Source: Symsagittifera roscoffensis
Taxonomy: Eukaryota; Xenacoelomorpha; Acoela; Convolutidae
Reading direction: 5' to 3'
DNA: 64,000 nt
NCBI RefSeq assembly: GCF_963678635.1
Contig: NC_087063.1
Coordinates: 81,575,574-81,639,573, forward strand
Of this stretch, positions 30,889 to 43,272 are shown piece after piece. The position numbers and the translations under genes were made by a program. The stretch's first letter is position 1. Each line of letters starts with the position of its first letter. The notes beneath the pieces were generated by a model, which was not told the DNA's origin, did no database searches, and saw only the letters and a program-made list of their open reading frames with translations.

Positions 30889-32640
30889 GTAATCAACTTT
30901 TAACGTGAAGCTCGCCATAAGAACAAACAGCTACTTTTTCAGATAATTGAACGCTTCACACGGTAAAGATTTCATATTAAAACTTAAAGCATAGAGTCAT
31001 TAATAACAAAAAAAGTTGAACCAAATTAGACTGTTTTTGTTCTCGATTACCGATTAATTTTAACACAAGTGGAATTCAGGCATCCCTTAAAAAAACAAAA
31101 ACTGTAGTCAATGCTTTTTCCTATGCTAAACCTCGTACATAATAGCTAAATTATAACACGTTGGTAGTGTACTAGTTTTCAAAAAGATATTTAATGTCAT
31201 ATACATGCTTCCGAGATTCTCAAAAAAATTTGACTTGAAACTCAATACACTTTTTGTGTGTCCGTTAGAATTGCCCAATAGTTACAACGGTGTTGATTAT
31301 TTCTCTGATGTAATCCAAGTACTGCACACACGCACCACGAACAATTTTAACAATCAGCACTGACATTTAGTTTCAAAGCCATATACTTACCTTAAAACTG
31401 AAACATTGAAAACTCTACTCCTGTACTTCGTCAAGAAAAAACATTGCATCAATCTCTCCGTGATGTTTTGGCACTAACCGTGTATAAATCTAATCTTATT
31501 TAAAATATGCATAACTTTATACTAGTCATGTAGGAGGGTCTTAAATTTTTCTCAGTGTCGTGTTTGGCAAATTAACAATCCTAAGTTGACACCCTAAAAC
31601 TTGCAAAACTGATTTATATTTGATCAATAGATGGCCAAAATGCATTTTCTGGTATTTTTTATCATTTTCAATGTCGAAAATAACTCTGATTTGTTACAAG
31701 CAAAACTCTATTCGAAGACATGGCAGACTAAAGATGTTTCCCTTTGTCGATTATGCTTGCCCAAAAAAAACTGAGCAAAACTCACTTTTAATGCTGGGAG
31801 ACCTTCATGTATAAGGATAGGGAATAGATATACCCGCTGTTTTTTTGTATTCAGCAATGGAATACAGTTTTCAATGCAGTAGCGTGCCGAGGGAGGGGGG
31901 CGGGTGGAGTGGGGTGGGTTGCGACCGCCTTCTCTAAATTCTGGTTGTGAAGTTGTTTCAAAAGTCCTTCCTTTGGTATAACTTTAGGACATCCATTTTC
32001 AACTGACCATCCTGAAAAATTTTATAAAGGCGCCTTTAGCACCAAAAAAGGTTGATCAGAACTCAATCTTTAATTGACGCAGAGTTTAAACTTATTTTAA
32101 GCTATTTCTGGACTTGTTGAAGTTTAAAGCATGACAACACCATAGACTCTTTTCAACCCTAATACTTGCAAATCTGATATATATTTGATCAATAGAGGGC
32201 CAAAATGCATTTTTCTGGGATTTTTCATCATTGTCTATGGCTAAAATAACTCTGATTTATTACAAGCAAAATTCTATTCGAAGACATGACAGACTCAAAA
32301 CTCACTTTTAATTGACGCTGAGCACACGAATGGTTAATGCCTTTTTTGATTTGTAAGAAAAAAAACAATTTCATATTAACTAACCCTAGTCCATAACTTA
32401 TAACGTTTTCAAATGATGTTTTTGTACATAATATCAAAAAGTAACCCCATAGTTCTTAAATTGTCTCTCTGATTTTTTCAAAACTTTTGTGATAGCTTGA
32501 ATTTTATTTGCGATTGTCCAGTGTCATCTTTCGAGGTCCGCGACTCTTGTTGCGAGCAAATTGGTTCGCGGATATGGAGTTTCAGCATCTAAATTCCATG
32601 CTACTGCCCAAGGTTTGAGTCGTACAAATTCGCTACGTTG
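30889..32640. other. Host DNA between element 1 and the minisatellite
   Basis: No supported gene. It contains the upstream copy of a direct repeat (31794-32046) and AT-rich sequence. Short open frames here lack motifs. About 32160-32340 repeats parts of 31610-31740, such as TTTGATCAATAGA and GATTTRTTACAAGCAAA. Confidence 0.45.
31794..32046. repeat. Upstream flanking direct repeat of the minisatellite region
   Basis: It begins GCTGGGAGACCTTCATG, continues through ATATACCCGCTG and includes the MITE start CAGTAGCGTGCCGAGGGA at 31877. The same order recurs at 34389-34615 downstream of the minisatellite. The two copies bracket the array as a direct duplication of roughly 230-250 bp. Confidence 0.65.
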
Positions 32641-34333
32641 GTCGCGCAAAGTTGCAACATGGTTCGCCCAAAGTTGCAACATGGTTCGCCCAAAGTTGCA
32701 ACATGGTTCGCCCAAAGTTGCAACATGGTTCGCCCAAAGTTGGAACATGGGTCGCCCAAAGTTGGAACATGGGTCGCCCAAAATTGCAACATGGTTCGCC
32801 CAAAGTTGGAACATGGTTCGCCCAAAGTTGGAACATGGGTCGCCAAAAGTTGGAACATGGGTCGCCCAAAGTTGGAACATGGTTTGCCCAAAGTTGGAAC
32901 ATGGTTCGCCCAAAGTTGGAACATGGGTCGCCCAAAGTTAGAATATGGGTCGCCCGAAATTGGAACATGGTTTGCCCAAAGTTGGAACATGGGTCGCCCA
33001 AAGTTGGAATATGGGTCGCCCAAAATTGGAACAAGAGTTGCGCAAAGTTGCAAGATGGGTCGCGCAAATTTGCAACATGGGTCGCGCAAAATTGCAACAT
33101 GGGTTGCGCAAAGTCGCAATATCGATCGCGCAAAGTTGCAACATGGGTCACGCAAAGTTGCAACATGGATCGCCCAAAGTTGGAACAAAGGTCGCCCAGA
33201 AATAGAACATGGGTCGCCCAAAGTTGGAACATGGGTCGCCCAAGTTTGGAACATGGGTCGCCCAAGTTTGGAACATGGCTCGCCCAAAGTTGGAACATGG
33301 GTCGCCCAAAGTTAGAATATGGGTCGCCCAAAATTGGAACATGGTTTGCCCAAAGTTGGAACATGGGTCGCCCAAAGTTGGAATATGGGTCGCGCAAAGT
33401 TGCAACATGGGTTGCGCAGAGTCGCAACATGAGTCGAGCAAAGTCGCAACATGGGTCGCGCAAAGTTCCAACTTGGGTCGCGCAAAGTTGGAACATAGTT
33501 CGCCCAAAGTTGGAACATGGGTCGCTCAAAAATTGAACATGGGTCGCCCAAAGTTGAAACATGGATCGCCCAATTTTGGAACATGGGTCGCGCGAAGTTG
33601 CAACATGGGTCGCGCAAAGTCGCAACATGGGTCGCGCAAAGTTTCAACACGAGTAGCGCATAGTTGGAACATGGGTCGCCCAAAGTTGGAACATGGGCCG
33701 CCCAAAGTGGGAACATGGGTCGCCCAAAAATGGAACATGGGTCGCCCAAAATTGGAACATGGGTCGCACAAAGTTGGAACATGGGTCGCCCAAATTTGGA
33801 ACATGGTTCGCCCAAAGCTGAAACATGGGTCGCCCAAAGTTGGAACATGGATCGCCCAATTTTGGAACATGGGTCGCCCAAAGTTGGAACATGGGTCGCC
33901 CAAAGTTGGAACATGGGTCGCTTAAAGTTGGAACATGGGTCGCACAAAGTTGGAACATGGGTCGCCCAAATTTGGAACATGGTTCTCCCAAAGCTGGAAC
34001 ATGGGTCGCCCAAAGTTGGAACATGGATCGCCCAATTTTGGAACATGGGTCGCCCAAAGTTGGAACATGGTTCGCCCAAAGTTGGAACATGGGTCGCCCA
34101 AAGTTAGAATATGGGTCGCCCAAAATTGGAACATGGTTTGCCCAAAGTTGGAACATGGGTCGCCCAAAGTTGGAATATGGGTCGCCCAAAATTGGAACAA
34201 GAGTTGCGCAAAGTTGCAAGATGGGTCGCGCAAATTTGGAACATTGTTCGCCCAAAGTTGAAACATGAGTTGCCCAAAGTTGCAAAATGGGTCGCGCGAA
34301 GTTTCAACATGGGTCGCGCAAAGTCGCAACATG
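32641..34333. repeat. 22-bp minisatellite, about 77 units
   Basis: Tandem units of the type GTCGCCCAAAGTTGGAACAT plus GG fill about 1.69 kb. Two main variants alternate: GCCC with TTGGAAC, and GCGC with TTGCAAC. A higher-order pattern is visible: a run beginning GTTAGAATATGGGTCGCCC recurs at 32937, 33311 and 34103, spaced 374 (17 units) and 792 (36 units). Because 22 is not a multiple of three and the unit lacks stop codons, long open frames appear on both strands; they are not genes. Confidence 0.93.
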
Positions 34334-34388
34334 CATTTCAGTAGCAGATAGGCGAAGAGAGCAGGGATTGGTTGGGGGGATTGAGGTT

Positions 34389-34615
34389 GCTGGGAGACCT
34401 TCATGTATAAGGATAGGGAATAGATATACCCGCTGTTTACTTGTTTTCAATGCAGTAGCGTGCCGAGGGAGGGGGGCGAGTGGAGTGGGGTGGGTTGCGA
34501 CCGCCTTCCCTCAATTCTGGTTATCAAGTTGTTCCAAAGGGTCCTCCCTTTGGTATAACTTTACGACATCCATTTTTAACTGACCATCCTCAAAAATTTT
34601 ATAAAGGCGTCTTTG
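34389..34615. repeat. Downstream flanking direct repeat of the minisatellite region
   Basis: It matches 31794-32046, starting GCTGGGAGACCTTCATG and running into the CAGTAGCGTGCCGAGGGA element end at 34453. It is slightly shorter because of a small internal deletion. Confidence 0.65.
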
Positions 34616-34888
34616 GCACCAATGTAATTAATTTTTAGGGGGGAGCGCGCGCCGAAAAAACGCAATTTTTTGGTCAAAATTTTCCAAAAAGTGCCTAAAA
34701 AGGCCTTTTTGGCCTATTTTTTTTTAAATTTGCCTGCGTCGCAAAATTTTTTCCACAATACAGGGTCCTCATAATATCTTCAGAGAACTCGGAAAATCAA
34801 ATAATTCGACGAAAAAGAAAAAAGATCGACAAAATTTAAAATTTTTTCGCAAAACCGCCCCTTAAGAAAAACTTATGCGCACGTTACT
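34453..34888. mobile_element. MITE-like element (CAGTAGCGTGC ends)
   Basis: The left end is CAGTAGCGTGCCGAGGGAGG, and the right end ...GCGCACGTTACT gives AGTAACGTGCGC on the complement, an imperfect inverted repeat. The interior matches the copies ending at 3205 and 42178 (GGAGCGCGCGCCGAAAAAACGC block, GGCCTTTTTGGCC). It is non-coding and non-autonomous. A truncated copy of its left part lies at 31877-32046. Confidence 0.5.
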
Positions 34889-35652
34889 TTCAATTTATTA
34901 CGATATGGAAAATAATGTACTACTTGTGTACCGTGGTAAAACTGATTTATGCAGAAAAAATTCCTACTTTTTGGCAAAAATCTTGGAAGCGCGTTAATTT
35001 GACTGTGTCTGATCTATGTGATATATTGTGACGACTGTATCAAAAAAACTTATTGGTGTCTGGTTTCATGTCATGGCAAGGGTGTAAGCGTGTAAGATAA
35101 TAGCGTGTTTGAATGTTTCGCTCAAAAACTAAATATTTTTTCTTAGATTTCTCCATCAAACTGCTAAATACCGTGTAATTTAATGTGTGAATTTTTAACA
35201 TTGTATCAAAAAATAGGCTAAAACGAGCTGAAATCTAGCTCCGCGCAACGAGCGCTCATGGTTTCGAATCGATTATATTAGATTCCCGAGCCAAAAATAA
35301 TTGATTATAATACATTACAGATGCACAATTCAGACCACAAAATCGATTTTATTGCCATGATAATTCATTGTTTTTGGCAATATAATCGATTATTTTCGTC
35401 ATGATAATCCATTCTAACGGATTATTTTTGAATTAAAAATCCATTATAATCCAATTCATTTTTAGAACTTAATTCGATTATTTTTGCAGAAATTTGCAAA
35501 ATGTATGTCATCTTTTTTTTAAAATGCCATGTCTCAACGTCATCCTTTCAAGTTGATGTTTATCCCCCTCCATCAACTAAAGAGACGGGGTAAACTAGGG
35601 GGTGTAAGTTGGGGGGGGAGAAGAAAGACGCAGTTTGATTTTTTACTTTCAT
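34889..35652. other. AT-rich non-coding DNA with dispersed repeat
   Basis: No gene supported. About 35150-35250 (GTGTGAATTTTTAACATT, TAGGCTAAAACGAGCTGAAA) recurs at about 36260-36350, and ATAATCGATTAT-type palindromes fill 35270-35480. Confidence 0.45.
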
Positions 35653-35862
35653 GTTTCTTTTTTTTTTACCACAACCGCCTTTCGCAGAGGTGATAGAGAT
35701 AAGGAAGGGATTATTTGATGATAAAAATGGGGGGAAAGATTGATCGGTTAGACCACCATCCCCCCTCCCAATTTTGTCGTTACAACCCCCCCTACCATTG
35801 TTCAAACCCTACCCCCTTTCCCCCACCTCTGCGAAAGGCGGTTCTGGTAAAAAAAAAGAAAC
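35653..35862. repeat. Foldback element with 39-bp arms
   Basis: The left arm (35653-35692) contains AACCGCCTTTCGCAGAGGTG and the right arm (35824-35862) its complement CACCTCTGCGAAAGGCGGTT, each flanked by a homopolymer A/T run. The 130-bp loop is C/G-biased (CCCCCC runs). No coding potential. Confidence 0.6.
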
Positions 35863-37939
35863 GCGGTAAAATGAAGTGTTTACCTGCAATGAACTGAAAA
35901 TTAGAGAAAAAAAATTAAATTTTAATGTGAAATGTGACATTTTATAGAAAGTAAAACGTAGCACCTGGACTAAACAGGAAATGAGATGCCTTTCAAAAAA
36001 ATTTTAATTTTCATGCTTAACCTCTCGAAAAAAATCCATTATAAACGATTATAATTGATTATAATGGAATATATTGACATAAAAAATACTAGGATTATAA
36101 TCCAACTTTAATGGATTTTAATGGATTATATTGAGATTTAAAAAAATAGGATTCAAAATTTTTAATGGTGTATAATCGATTATGTTGTCTCTTTATAGGT
36201 ACTAACCATATTATGACAATATAATCGATTATGATCCATGGGCGCTCGGTGCGTGTCAAACATTAAACTGCTCCATGCGGTATATTTTAAAGTGTGAATT
36301 ATTAACATTTTATCAAAAACATAGGCTAAAACGAGCTGAAACTATGCTGAAACTTAGCTCAAGCATAGCTGAAATTTTTAAATAATTGATATTACACTCA
36401 CTATGTCATCCAGACAATTCTCATCTAATACACAATTATTATAAAAACTCAAGAAAATTGTCCGCCCATGTATAACCTCTCTTATTATACAAATTTGATG
36501 CAATTGATCAATTATAGCGAAAATCAACAACATTTTGAGCAAAATAACCATGAATAGATTCAAGCCTGGTTTTCTGACAAAAATAGATCCTTTTCAATCT
36601 AAAAGAGACAAAAAAGATCCCATTTTCAAAATTTAAATTACACAAACAAAATAACTCCTGAAAACTTTTCAGTATCCTGCTAAGCTGCTGTGAATTTTAG
36701 TTTTTTTTCAACATTGACATTTGACTAGTTTTATTAAAAAAACATTCTTGGAGAGGTTTTTGGAGATCCATTTAAAAAAACCTGTGGCTAAAATTTTAAT
36801 TAAAAACTGGCAAAAGTACACATTTTATCCAAAACTTTGATTTATTTATCCAAAGCTTGCAAAAGCATGAATTAAAACTTCCGAGAAAATTTTCACAATG
36901 TTCGAAAAAGTTTGAGATCGGTGGTTTCGAAAAAGATTTTCCACATAAAACTTTACAACATAACTTTAATATAATTTTTTCCCACTTTCAAGCAAGTAAT
37001 ATGTCGAAAAAATTATTCCTACTTTCTATTTTATCTATTATTTTATGGTGATTTTATTATAGTTTACGTAGAAACTCTAGTTTGGATAAAAATTTTATCA
37101 TTTGAACGGAAAATTTCCAAGAGAAAATTAAAATTCGCTTTTAAAGTGTTTCTATGCTGACTTTACATCATGTATATATATGTCTGAAAAACTTGGATTG
37201 CATCAAAAAACAAAAAACGTTAAAGATATGAAAATTACGGCCAAAAATGTTTAAATTGGTAAGAAATCTGATTTTACTCAATTTTTCCAGAAGTTTCTCA
37301 CCAAGAACTTGCGTATAGTCTAGAACTAGCGAACAAAGCAAAAGATAAATTGTAGTTAATTGGTTCTCGGATCAATTTAAAAAGAGCATTTGACGACGAT
37401 GTGATATCATTGTTGTTTACGTTTGTTTTCCCACCACCTTTATCGTTTGAAAAACTGCTTAATGATTCGTCAAAATAACGAAACCAAAAATTTTAAGCAA
37501 GTAAAAATGTAGCATTTTCTTGAAATTTTTCTTCTCATTGCAATAAAAATTATTGTTAAGTATTTTTGTCTAACTGAAATTTTTGAAAGATACTCTAAAC
37601 ATACAAGGATTGTACTACAATAAACTCGAAATCAATGGACAAAATGAAATTTTTTCTTTAGTTTTTGTTTTACAGAACTTTTTGGTTTGACGTTTTTTGA
37701 AAGATCTTTAAATTTGAGTCAGTTTTCGTATTTGAAACATTTTTTCAGGACTTCAAACTATTTATTACACGACTTTTCTTTGGTTTTAACTTTTTTGATC
37801 AATCAATAAAACTGAGTGAGTGAGTCAGTTTTCGCATTTAAACATATTTTTTCACAAATCTGACAGCAATTTGTATTTTTGAAATCTCTCTTTCTTCTAA
37901 ACAAAATGCAAACAAATCCAAACAATTAATACATCCTAC
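35863..37939. other. Non-coding AT-rich host DNA
   Basis: Apart from the repeat fragments at 36040-36370, nothing is recognisable here. All open frames are below 70 codons and compositionally random. Confidence 0.5.
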
Positions 37940-38478
37940 AAAAGCTCTCGACACAGTTGATCACAAAATCCTAATAGAATGGCGAACTATATGGCTTATG
38001 AGGTAAAGCTGTTAATGTTTTGAAGTCATACCTTGATAATCGTATCTAGTACGTTATTTATAACAATTCATTATCAGACACAAAAACAACCTACTAAGGT
38101 GTACCGCAAGGATCATTCTTTGTTGTTTTTGCTGTATATAAATGATTTGCCAAACGTTTGTAGGCATAGAAAGTTGTACTGTTTGCTCATGACTGCGCAT
38201 TGTAGACAACATCTAAAAGAGAAAACCAGCAGCAGGTGAACACTGGTATAATTAATGTTGGAAAGTGGTTTCGGAAAAATAAGTTTACTATAAAAAGAGA
38301 CAGAACAGCGACCAAAGAACTTAACAGTATGAAATTTTCCAGCAATATTTTTCATAAGTTTAAAAGTCCAATAATTGATGAAAAATCAAATTTCAAACCA
38401 CACATCGAAAAAAATTTAAAATGGCAGCTAAATCTTGCTCGGTGGTCTATCAACCCAGATCTTATTCAATACAACTAG
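37940..38478 (+). pseudogene. Non-LTR retrotransposon reverse transcriptase fragment
   Basis: Across shifting frames this region reads KALDTVDHKIL, a degraded LKSYLDNR, GVPQGS, YINDLPNV and, further on, VGKWFRKNKFTI and PIIDEKSNFKPHIE. These are the successive RT blocks of Jockey/CR1-like non-LTR elements. The catalytic [FY]ADD segment is degraded (LLMT at the expected place), and several stops and frameshifts are present. It is an old 5'- and 3'-truncated copy with no flanking duplication that I can identify. Confidence 0.65.
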
Positions 38479-41400
38479 CTTGCTCAAAATATACAAAACA
38501 TATATTTAACCAGTACATTAATATAGTGTACTAATCTTTGGCACAACTAATTAGACGGACTAAAAATTAGAAAGCCGGCAAAGACTCGCTTGCAGGGATT
38601 GTTTCAAAATTAAAAAGTGAGAAAGTCTGAAACATATTTGGGACAAACATAAGCTCTGTTTGGTTTGAGAGTTACATATACATGAGCTTTTCAAGCTCAT
38701 GCTCAAAACTATAAGACGGTCTTTTGCAGAATAGAAAAACTTCATGAAAATATAAAAGAACAGAAAATAACAGATATACTCAACACAGGCGTTACAAAAA
38801 ATACTTCGAAGCCGAAATAAGTTTTTCACATGAGCAAAAGAGAAAACTTAAAATATGGTTCGTATTTTATATAATAAGCTCTTACAGTTGGATAAAAATA
38901 TTCTTCTTGATAATATTTTAGACAACAAAATTTCCATCCCTTTGTTGGAGTAATTTTTGATCATCCTGTTTTGATTGTTAGGCAACAACAAAAAAATACA
39001 GATATATATTTTTTGAAATTGTAAGAAATTTTGCAGTGCTTTTGTCTCTATCATCTACCTTTAAAAACAGCAGACGATTTGATTTTGCTCAAAATGTCAC
39101 CCTACAAGCTGATGCTTTTTTGGTATTCTCGGAAGCTGAACTAAATTGTAAACGCACATTTTTATAGAATGCATGTTTAAAAGTTTTGGCTTGAAAAGAA
39201 CTTTATTTTTATCTAACATACAACACATACCAAAAATTCGTTGTGATTAACTTTTGTACACGCACAAATTTCATTCGAGTTTTTGTGTCCGGATAATCAC
39301 GCAGTCATTAATCAGCCGTAGACTTTCTTGCGTTTATGTAGTCGTTTTTGATTTTATAACAGTTTGCACCAAAATATCTTTTCGGATAGACTTGGGTCGT
39401 TATTATGGGTTGGGGAGTGAATCGACGCTTGAGGTCATTAGACTCTATTTTAAGAAGTGTGGAGAGCAAAAATTTTCTGATTGATCCAAGGAAAGCCTTG
39501 ATGATAAATTATTTTTCAATGAAATAAAATTAAAATTAGGTTGAAAATTATAGATTCAAGAAAAGCCTTGATGATCTAGTTAAAAGACAATTTAAGTTGT
39601 TAAAAAACAATGATAGACCTTGACAAAAGTTAGGGTTAAATTTTAAGTTTCAGAGAAAGGTTATAAATTTAAGAAAGGGTTAGTTTGAAAGTTAATGATT
39701 TGAATGATATTAATTTTCTGAGCGATTATGATGATGTTTTAGATGGAACAACAAAGAAGTTGAACTGTGCGAGGATGAGGATGTGAGTCCTTGTGAAGCA
39801 AGAAACGTTTTATAATTTTAATAAAACTAACTTTATTTTTATATTAACAGTTTTTTGTGCTTTTTATGCAACTTAGTTTTTATTTTTACCAAAATTTTAA
39901 AGCTACTGCAGATTTATTGAAAATTAATGTCATTTGTATCTTTATATCATTCGTTATTATGTTTTCAATATGGTTGTACATCATTGAGAGGTTTATGGCT
40001 TGGAATGGAATCATACTGCTCCAAGTAAATTTTATTTCATGTTAGTGAATGAGAATCTACTGCGTTGAGAATTTTATACAGAAAAAATCGTTGCAGCCTG
40101 CTCCGTTTCACGATATATGAGCTCGGTCTGTTATTTGGGTTTTGACGTCGGGTAATTTGTGTCGTTTGGTTGTATTGGTTAGACTTATTGAGACGTAGAG
40201 ATATATTCATTAAGTTTGTTTATTTCTATTTTGGATTTGCTAAATCTAAACTTGTTCACGTCTTGTTTGAGATTCTTAGTCGCACCAGAGTTTAAGTCCG
40301 GGGTGGCTCACTCATAGAATAATTCTTAGATAAGGTTCACCGTCTGTTTACCACGCTATCTTTTTCGGCCGGATAGTTTCGTGCAACTTGTTAGTCTAAT
40401 ACCGATCTTAATCTTACTCTTATGTCTCTTAGTCTCAATAGATCTCCGGTGTTTGCGAGATAAGAAATCAGAAACTGTTGTGAAGGAGAACGACTGTTTG
40501 CTGAATTTTTTTTTCCTGTTCTGTTCGCTGAAACTATGTTCTGTTCGCTGAAACTAGTTTCAGCTACACAATTTAGAGTAAAAGTTAGTTATGGATCATG
40601 ATTGGTTAGTTAGAAATTTTTTACAGAGATAGTTTTATCAATAATATTATTGGATATAAATACTAGTTTTAAACTGGTGACATAAGTTCATGTAAGATCT
40701 TACAACAAAACTTAATCCTCGTCGTTTCAATTAAATTTCACTATTTCTTGACAAAAAATACTGGAAAAGCAATTGGATTTTTAGGTGTTTCTTCTTGAAT
40801 TATCTCTGATGTGGTCAATATGTTCCTTAACATGTGGTCAAATGTGTTCAATATGTTTCTTAACATACATAAAATTATGAAAACAAACATATATATTTTT
40901 ATAATAATAAACCGACATGTTTTTATAAATCTTGAGTTTTAATGGATCATGATTCGCTAGTATGAAACGGGGGCTATTCTCATGCGCGAAGGACCGAATG
41001 AGCGAAAAAACTCGTGAGCAAAAGACCGGAAACAAAACGAGCCGAAAGTCAATTTTTAAAAAGAAGCAATTGCCATTCAACTAAAATGAATCATAAAACG
41101 CAATATTTTGCTTCTTTCGTATCAAAACCTTTGAAATATAGAACTTGTTCCAATTCGGCGGCGGTCAGTGACAATTTGAAAATTTTGAATATTTCTGGAG
41201 TTTTTTATTCGGCGAATATCAATATTAAGTTCCTGGAAATGTTTACATTCTTTCCAAATTTTAGATTACTGAAATCTGATTACCTGATTTTTATTTTTGC
41301 GCATTTGGTCCTTCGCGTATGAGAGATTCCACCGTATGGAACACTTAACATTGCAAAAAATCAAAAGAAGTATAAAAAATAAATGTGTACAAAATTGAAG

Positions 41401-41820
41401 AGTGTTGAAAAAAATTAAATTTGTTTCAAGACTTTTTTCGTGGCTATTGGAACTTTGAGCTTTAAACAATTGATTTTGAGAGGAAAAAATTTAGGCACTT
41501 TTTCAGTTTAAACTTTTTAACAAATTAGGTGAATTGAATTTTTATAAGCTCAAAAAAAGGAGTATGACCCAATTTCGATTATGGAGGCCAACGGGCTGTT
41601 TGTCACTTTTTCTGCCTTTCCCGTTATTTTTTAAGTTTTGTAAATACTTTTGCAGAATTCAATTGTGCGCAGAGATCCGGAAGCAGCATCCAGCAAAACA
41701 AATGGAGAGGAGAGTTTCGGGCAAAGCCGTGGTCGAGAAACGTGAATTTTTCCAATTGTTAATTGAAGTGATAAATTCGTTCTCAAACTTTGATTTAACC
41801 CTTGTAGAAATGCATGAGAC
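38479..41820. other. Non-coding host DNA
   Basis: No gene is supported. The 40080-40480 part is less AT-biased and could be a remnant of an LTR or other repeat, but no termini were found. A short tandem duplication of CTGTTCGCTGAAACTA lies near 40520-40555. Confidence 0.45.
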
Positions 41821-42178
41821 TCAGGGGCGGATTTAGGGGGGGGGGGGGCAGGGGGTGGACGCATCTTCTACCCCCCCTCAGGGATTCGACCCCCTCACCA
41901 ACCAAAGGGTACCACCTTTGGTTTTATTTAATGACATACATTTTCAGTCAACGAACCTTCTTATTTTTCGAAAGCCAATCTATACTAGATTTGAAGGGGA
42001 GCGCGCGCCGAAAAAACGCAATTTTTTCGTCATAATTTTCAAAAAAGTGCCGATAAACGGCCTTTTTGTCATGTTTTTCCATGCCCGGCACAAAATTTGT
42101 TGTCAAAATTGGCTTTTTATAGTGTTTTAGAGTGCTCGGAAAATCAGTTTGGTCGACCAATCCTAAATCCGCCCCTGA
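41821..42178. mobile_element. MITE-like element with CAGGGGCGGATTTAGG termini
   Basis: TCAGGGGCGGATTTAGG on the left pairs with CCTAAATCCGCCCCTGA on the right, 17 bp perfectly inverted. The interior includes GGAGCGCGCGCCGAAAAAACGC and is shared with the copies near 3.0 and 34.6 kb. No open frame of interest. I could not find a convincing target duplication, so the transposase superfamily is uncertain. Confidence 0.7.
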
Positions 42179-42234
42179 CGAGTTGTCAATTTTTTTAGCG
42201 GTAAGAAAATGAAATTTTGGCAGCACTTAGACGT

Positions 42235-42664
42235 ATGGGATATTGGCTAAACTTTCGGGATGGGGAAGGAAATTCCCAAGACGAAAAGCCATTCGATATC
42301 TCTGAGTTTCTAAAAAAATGCGAAAGACTGGCATTACAAAATAGAGACATTTACCTTGATGTTATCGAAAAAGGCACCAAAATCGTTGACGCTCACGTGA
42401 TCGACAAAATTGTTATGGATGAACTCTTAGCTAGAGATGATCTTACAACAAGACGAAAATATAAGAAAATAATCGCAGAATTTGAGCATTACAATGAATA
42501 CGAAAGGATCAAACTAAGTCCTGATTAAATTTTTTTTGCAATTTCCAGTCAGAGCTGCGACTTATTCGCTGGGGTTCTGAGAAGATATTCAATGTGAGAG
42601 GCACTTCTTCTGATAAACGGAATAAACACATGAATTGGATCAAAATCTTGGGAGAGTTATTCGA
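42235..42664 (+). other. Coding-looking sequence left of element 2
   Basis: An open frame from the ATG at 42235 to 42528 (MGYWLNFRDGEGNSQDEK..., 97 residues, charged, helix-like) has balanced composition unlike the surrounding DNA. After a pyrimidine-rich TTTTTTTGCAATTTCCAG at 42549 a second open stretch reads SELRLIRWGSEKIFNV and runs to the insertion site of element 2. Together they resemble exons of a gene. No family is recognised. The 3' continuation would be at 58846 onwards. Confidence 0.4.
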
Positions 42665-42670
42665 AATGAC
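42665..42670. repeat. Target-site duplication, left copy (AATGAC)
   Basis: AATGAC precedes the left TIR of element 2 and is repeated exactly at 58846-58851. Confidence 0.92.
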
Positions 42671-42898
42671 AGTAGTATAGTAAAAGTGGCTAGGAAAATG
42701 ACCACTTTTAACCCCCCCCCCCCCATTTTTCGGTGTGCAGTTGTACTTACCACTTTTAACCCCCAAATGGGTTAAAGCCCCTACTTTTCCGGGCACGCAT
42801 GTTTTAAGGGGGTTAAAATTGGTAATTTTCCAGCCACTTTATGGAAATGGGAATGGAATTAAGTTTTGGTTGGTGCATGTTTACCCTTCTAAAGTTTG
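42671..42898. repeat. Left TIR of element 2 (about 228 bp)
   Basis: It pairs with 58640-58845. Features include a C-run, CATTTTTCGGTGTGC, GGTTAAAATTGGTAATTTTC and CCACTTTATGG. The innermost 55 bp belongs to the subterminal block shared with element 1. Confidence 0.9.
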
Positions 42899-43107
42899 GG
42901 GGTATTGGCTTGTTTACATGTAAAATGACGTTATATACCTATTATATGCAACCAAACTATATGGTATATTGGAAAGCACAAGGTTTTGGCAGCGTAGCTT
43001 AACTGTTGGTTGCGGTGAACGATTTCCTTCAAAAATGCATGTTTTATTGCTGAATCTCGAAGAAAGGAAAATTTGTCAAGTGCGGCGGCCGACACCTCTA
43101 TTTAGGC
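42843..43107. repeat. Subterminal block shared with element 1
   Basis: It matches the reverse complement of 30360-30622, including TTACATGTAAAATGACGTTA and TGCGGCGGCCG. Conservation of this non-coding block is higher than that of the neighbouring genes, which suggests exchange between elements or functional constraint. Confidence 0.8.
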
Positions 43108-43249
43108 AAAAATGAATGATATATTTGAACAAAACAAGAATTATTTACCCAAAAGTTGAGTTCGTCGAAATGGTCGAAACAAAATAAAGTAAAACAAGAA
43201 AGGGGGGTGTTGAGGAAGGGGACTAAAAATATATAATTTGGTTAAAAAA

Positions 43250-43272
43250 ACCTCTTCTTTATAAGAAGAGGT
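43250..43272. terminator. Perfect hairpin at the end of a minus-strand frame
   Basis: ACCTCTTCT and AGAAGAGGT form a 9-bp perfect stem around a short loop, next to an AATAAA at 43277-43282 on the plus strand. It coincides with the stop of the minus-strand frame 43259-43585. It could act in RNA 3'-end formation, but this is only a structural observation. Confidence 0.3.

Noticed and set aside
32641-34333. CRISPR-like array
   Set aside because: Units are contiguous 22-bp repeats without unique spacers, in a eukaryotic context, with no cas genes.
32561-34583. Long open frames on both strands (up to about 331 codons)
   Set aside because: They arise from a 22-bp tandem repeat lacking stop codons, so every frame is open. 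The peptide is purely periodic (GSPKVGTW-like) and antisense versions are equally long.
40080-40480. Possible LTR or RNA gene
   Set aside because: Composition differs from the flanks, but no LTR termini, primer-binding site, tRNA cloverleaf or rRNA core could be identified.
41821-42178. Assignment of the CAGGGGCGG element to hAT or another named superfamily
   Set aside because: No consistent target duplication could be found beside the termini, so the superfamily cannot be stated.
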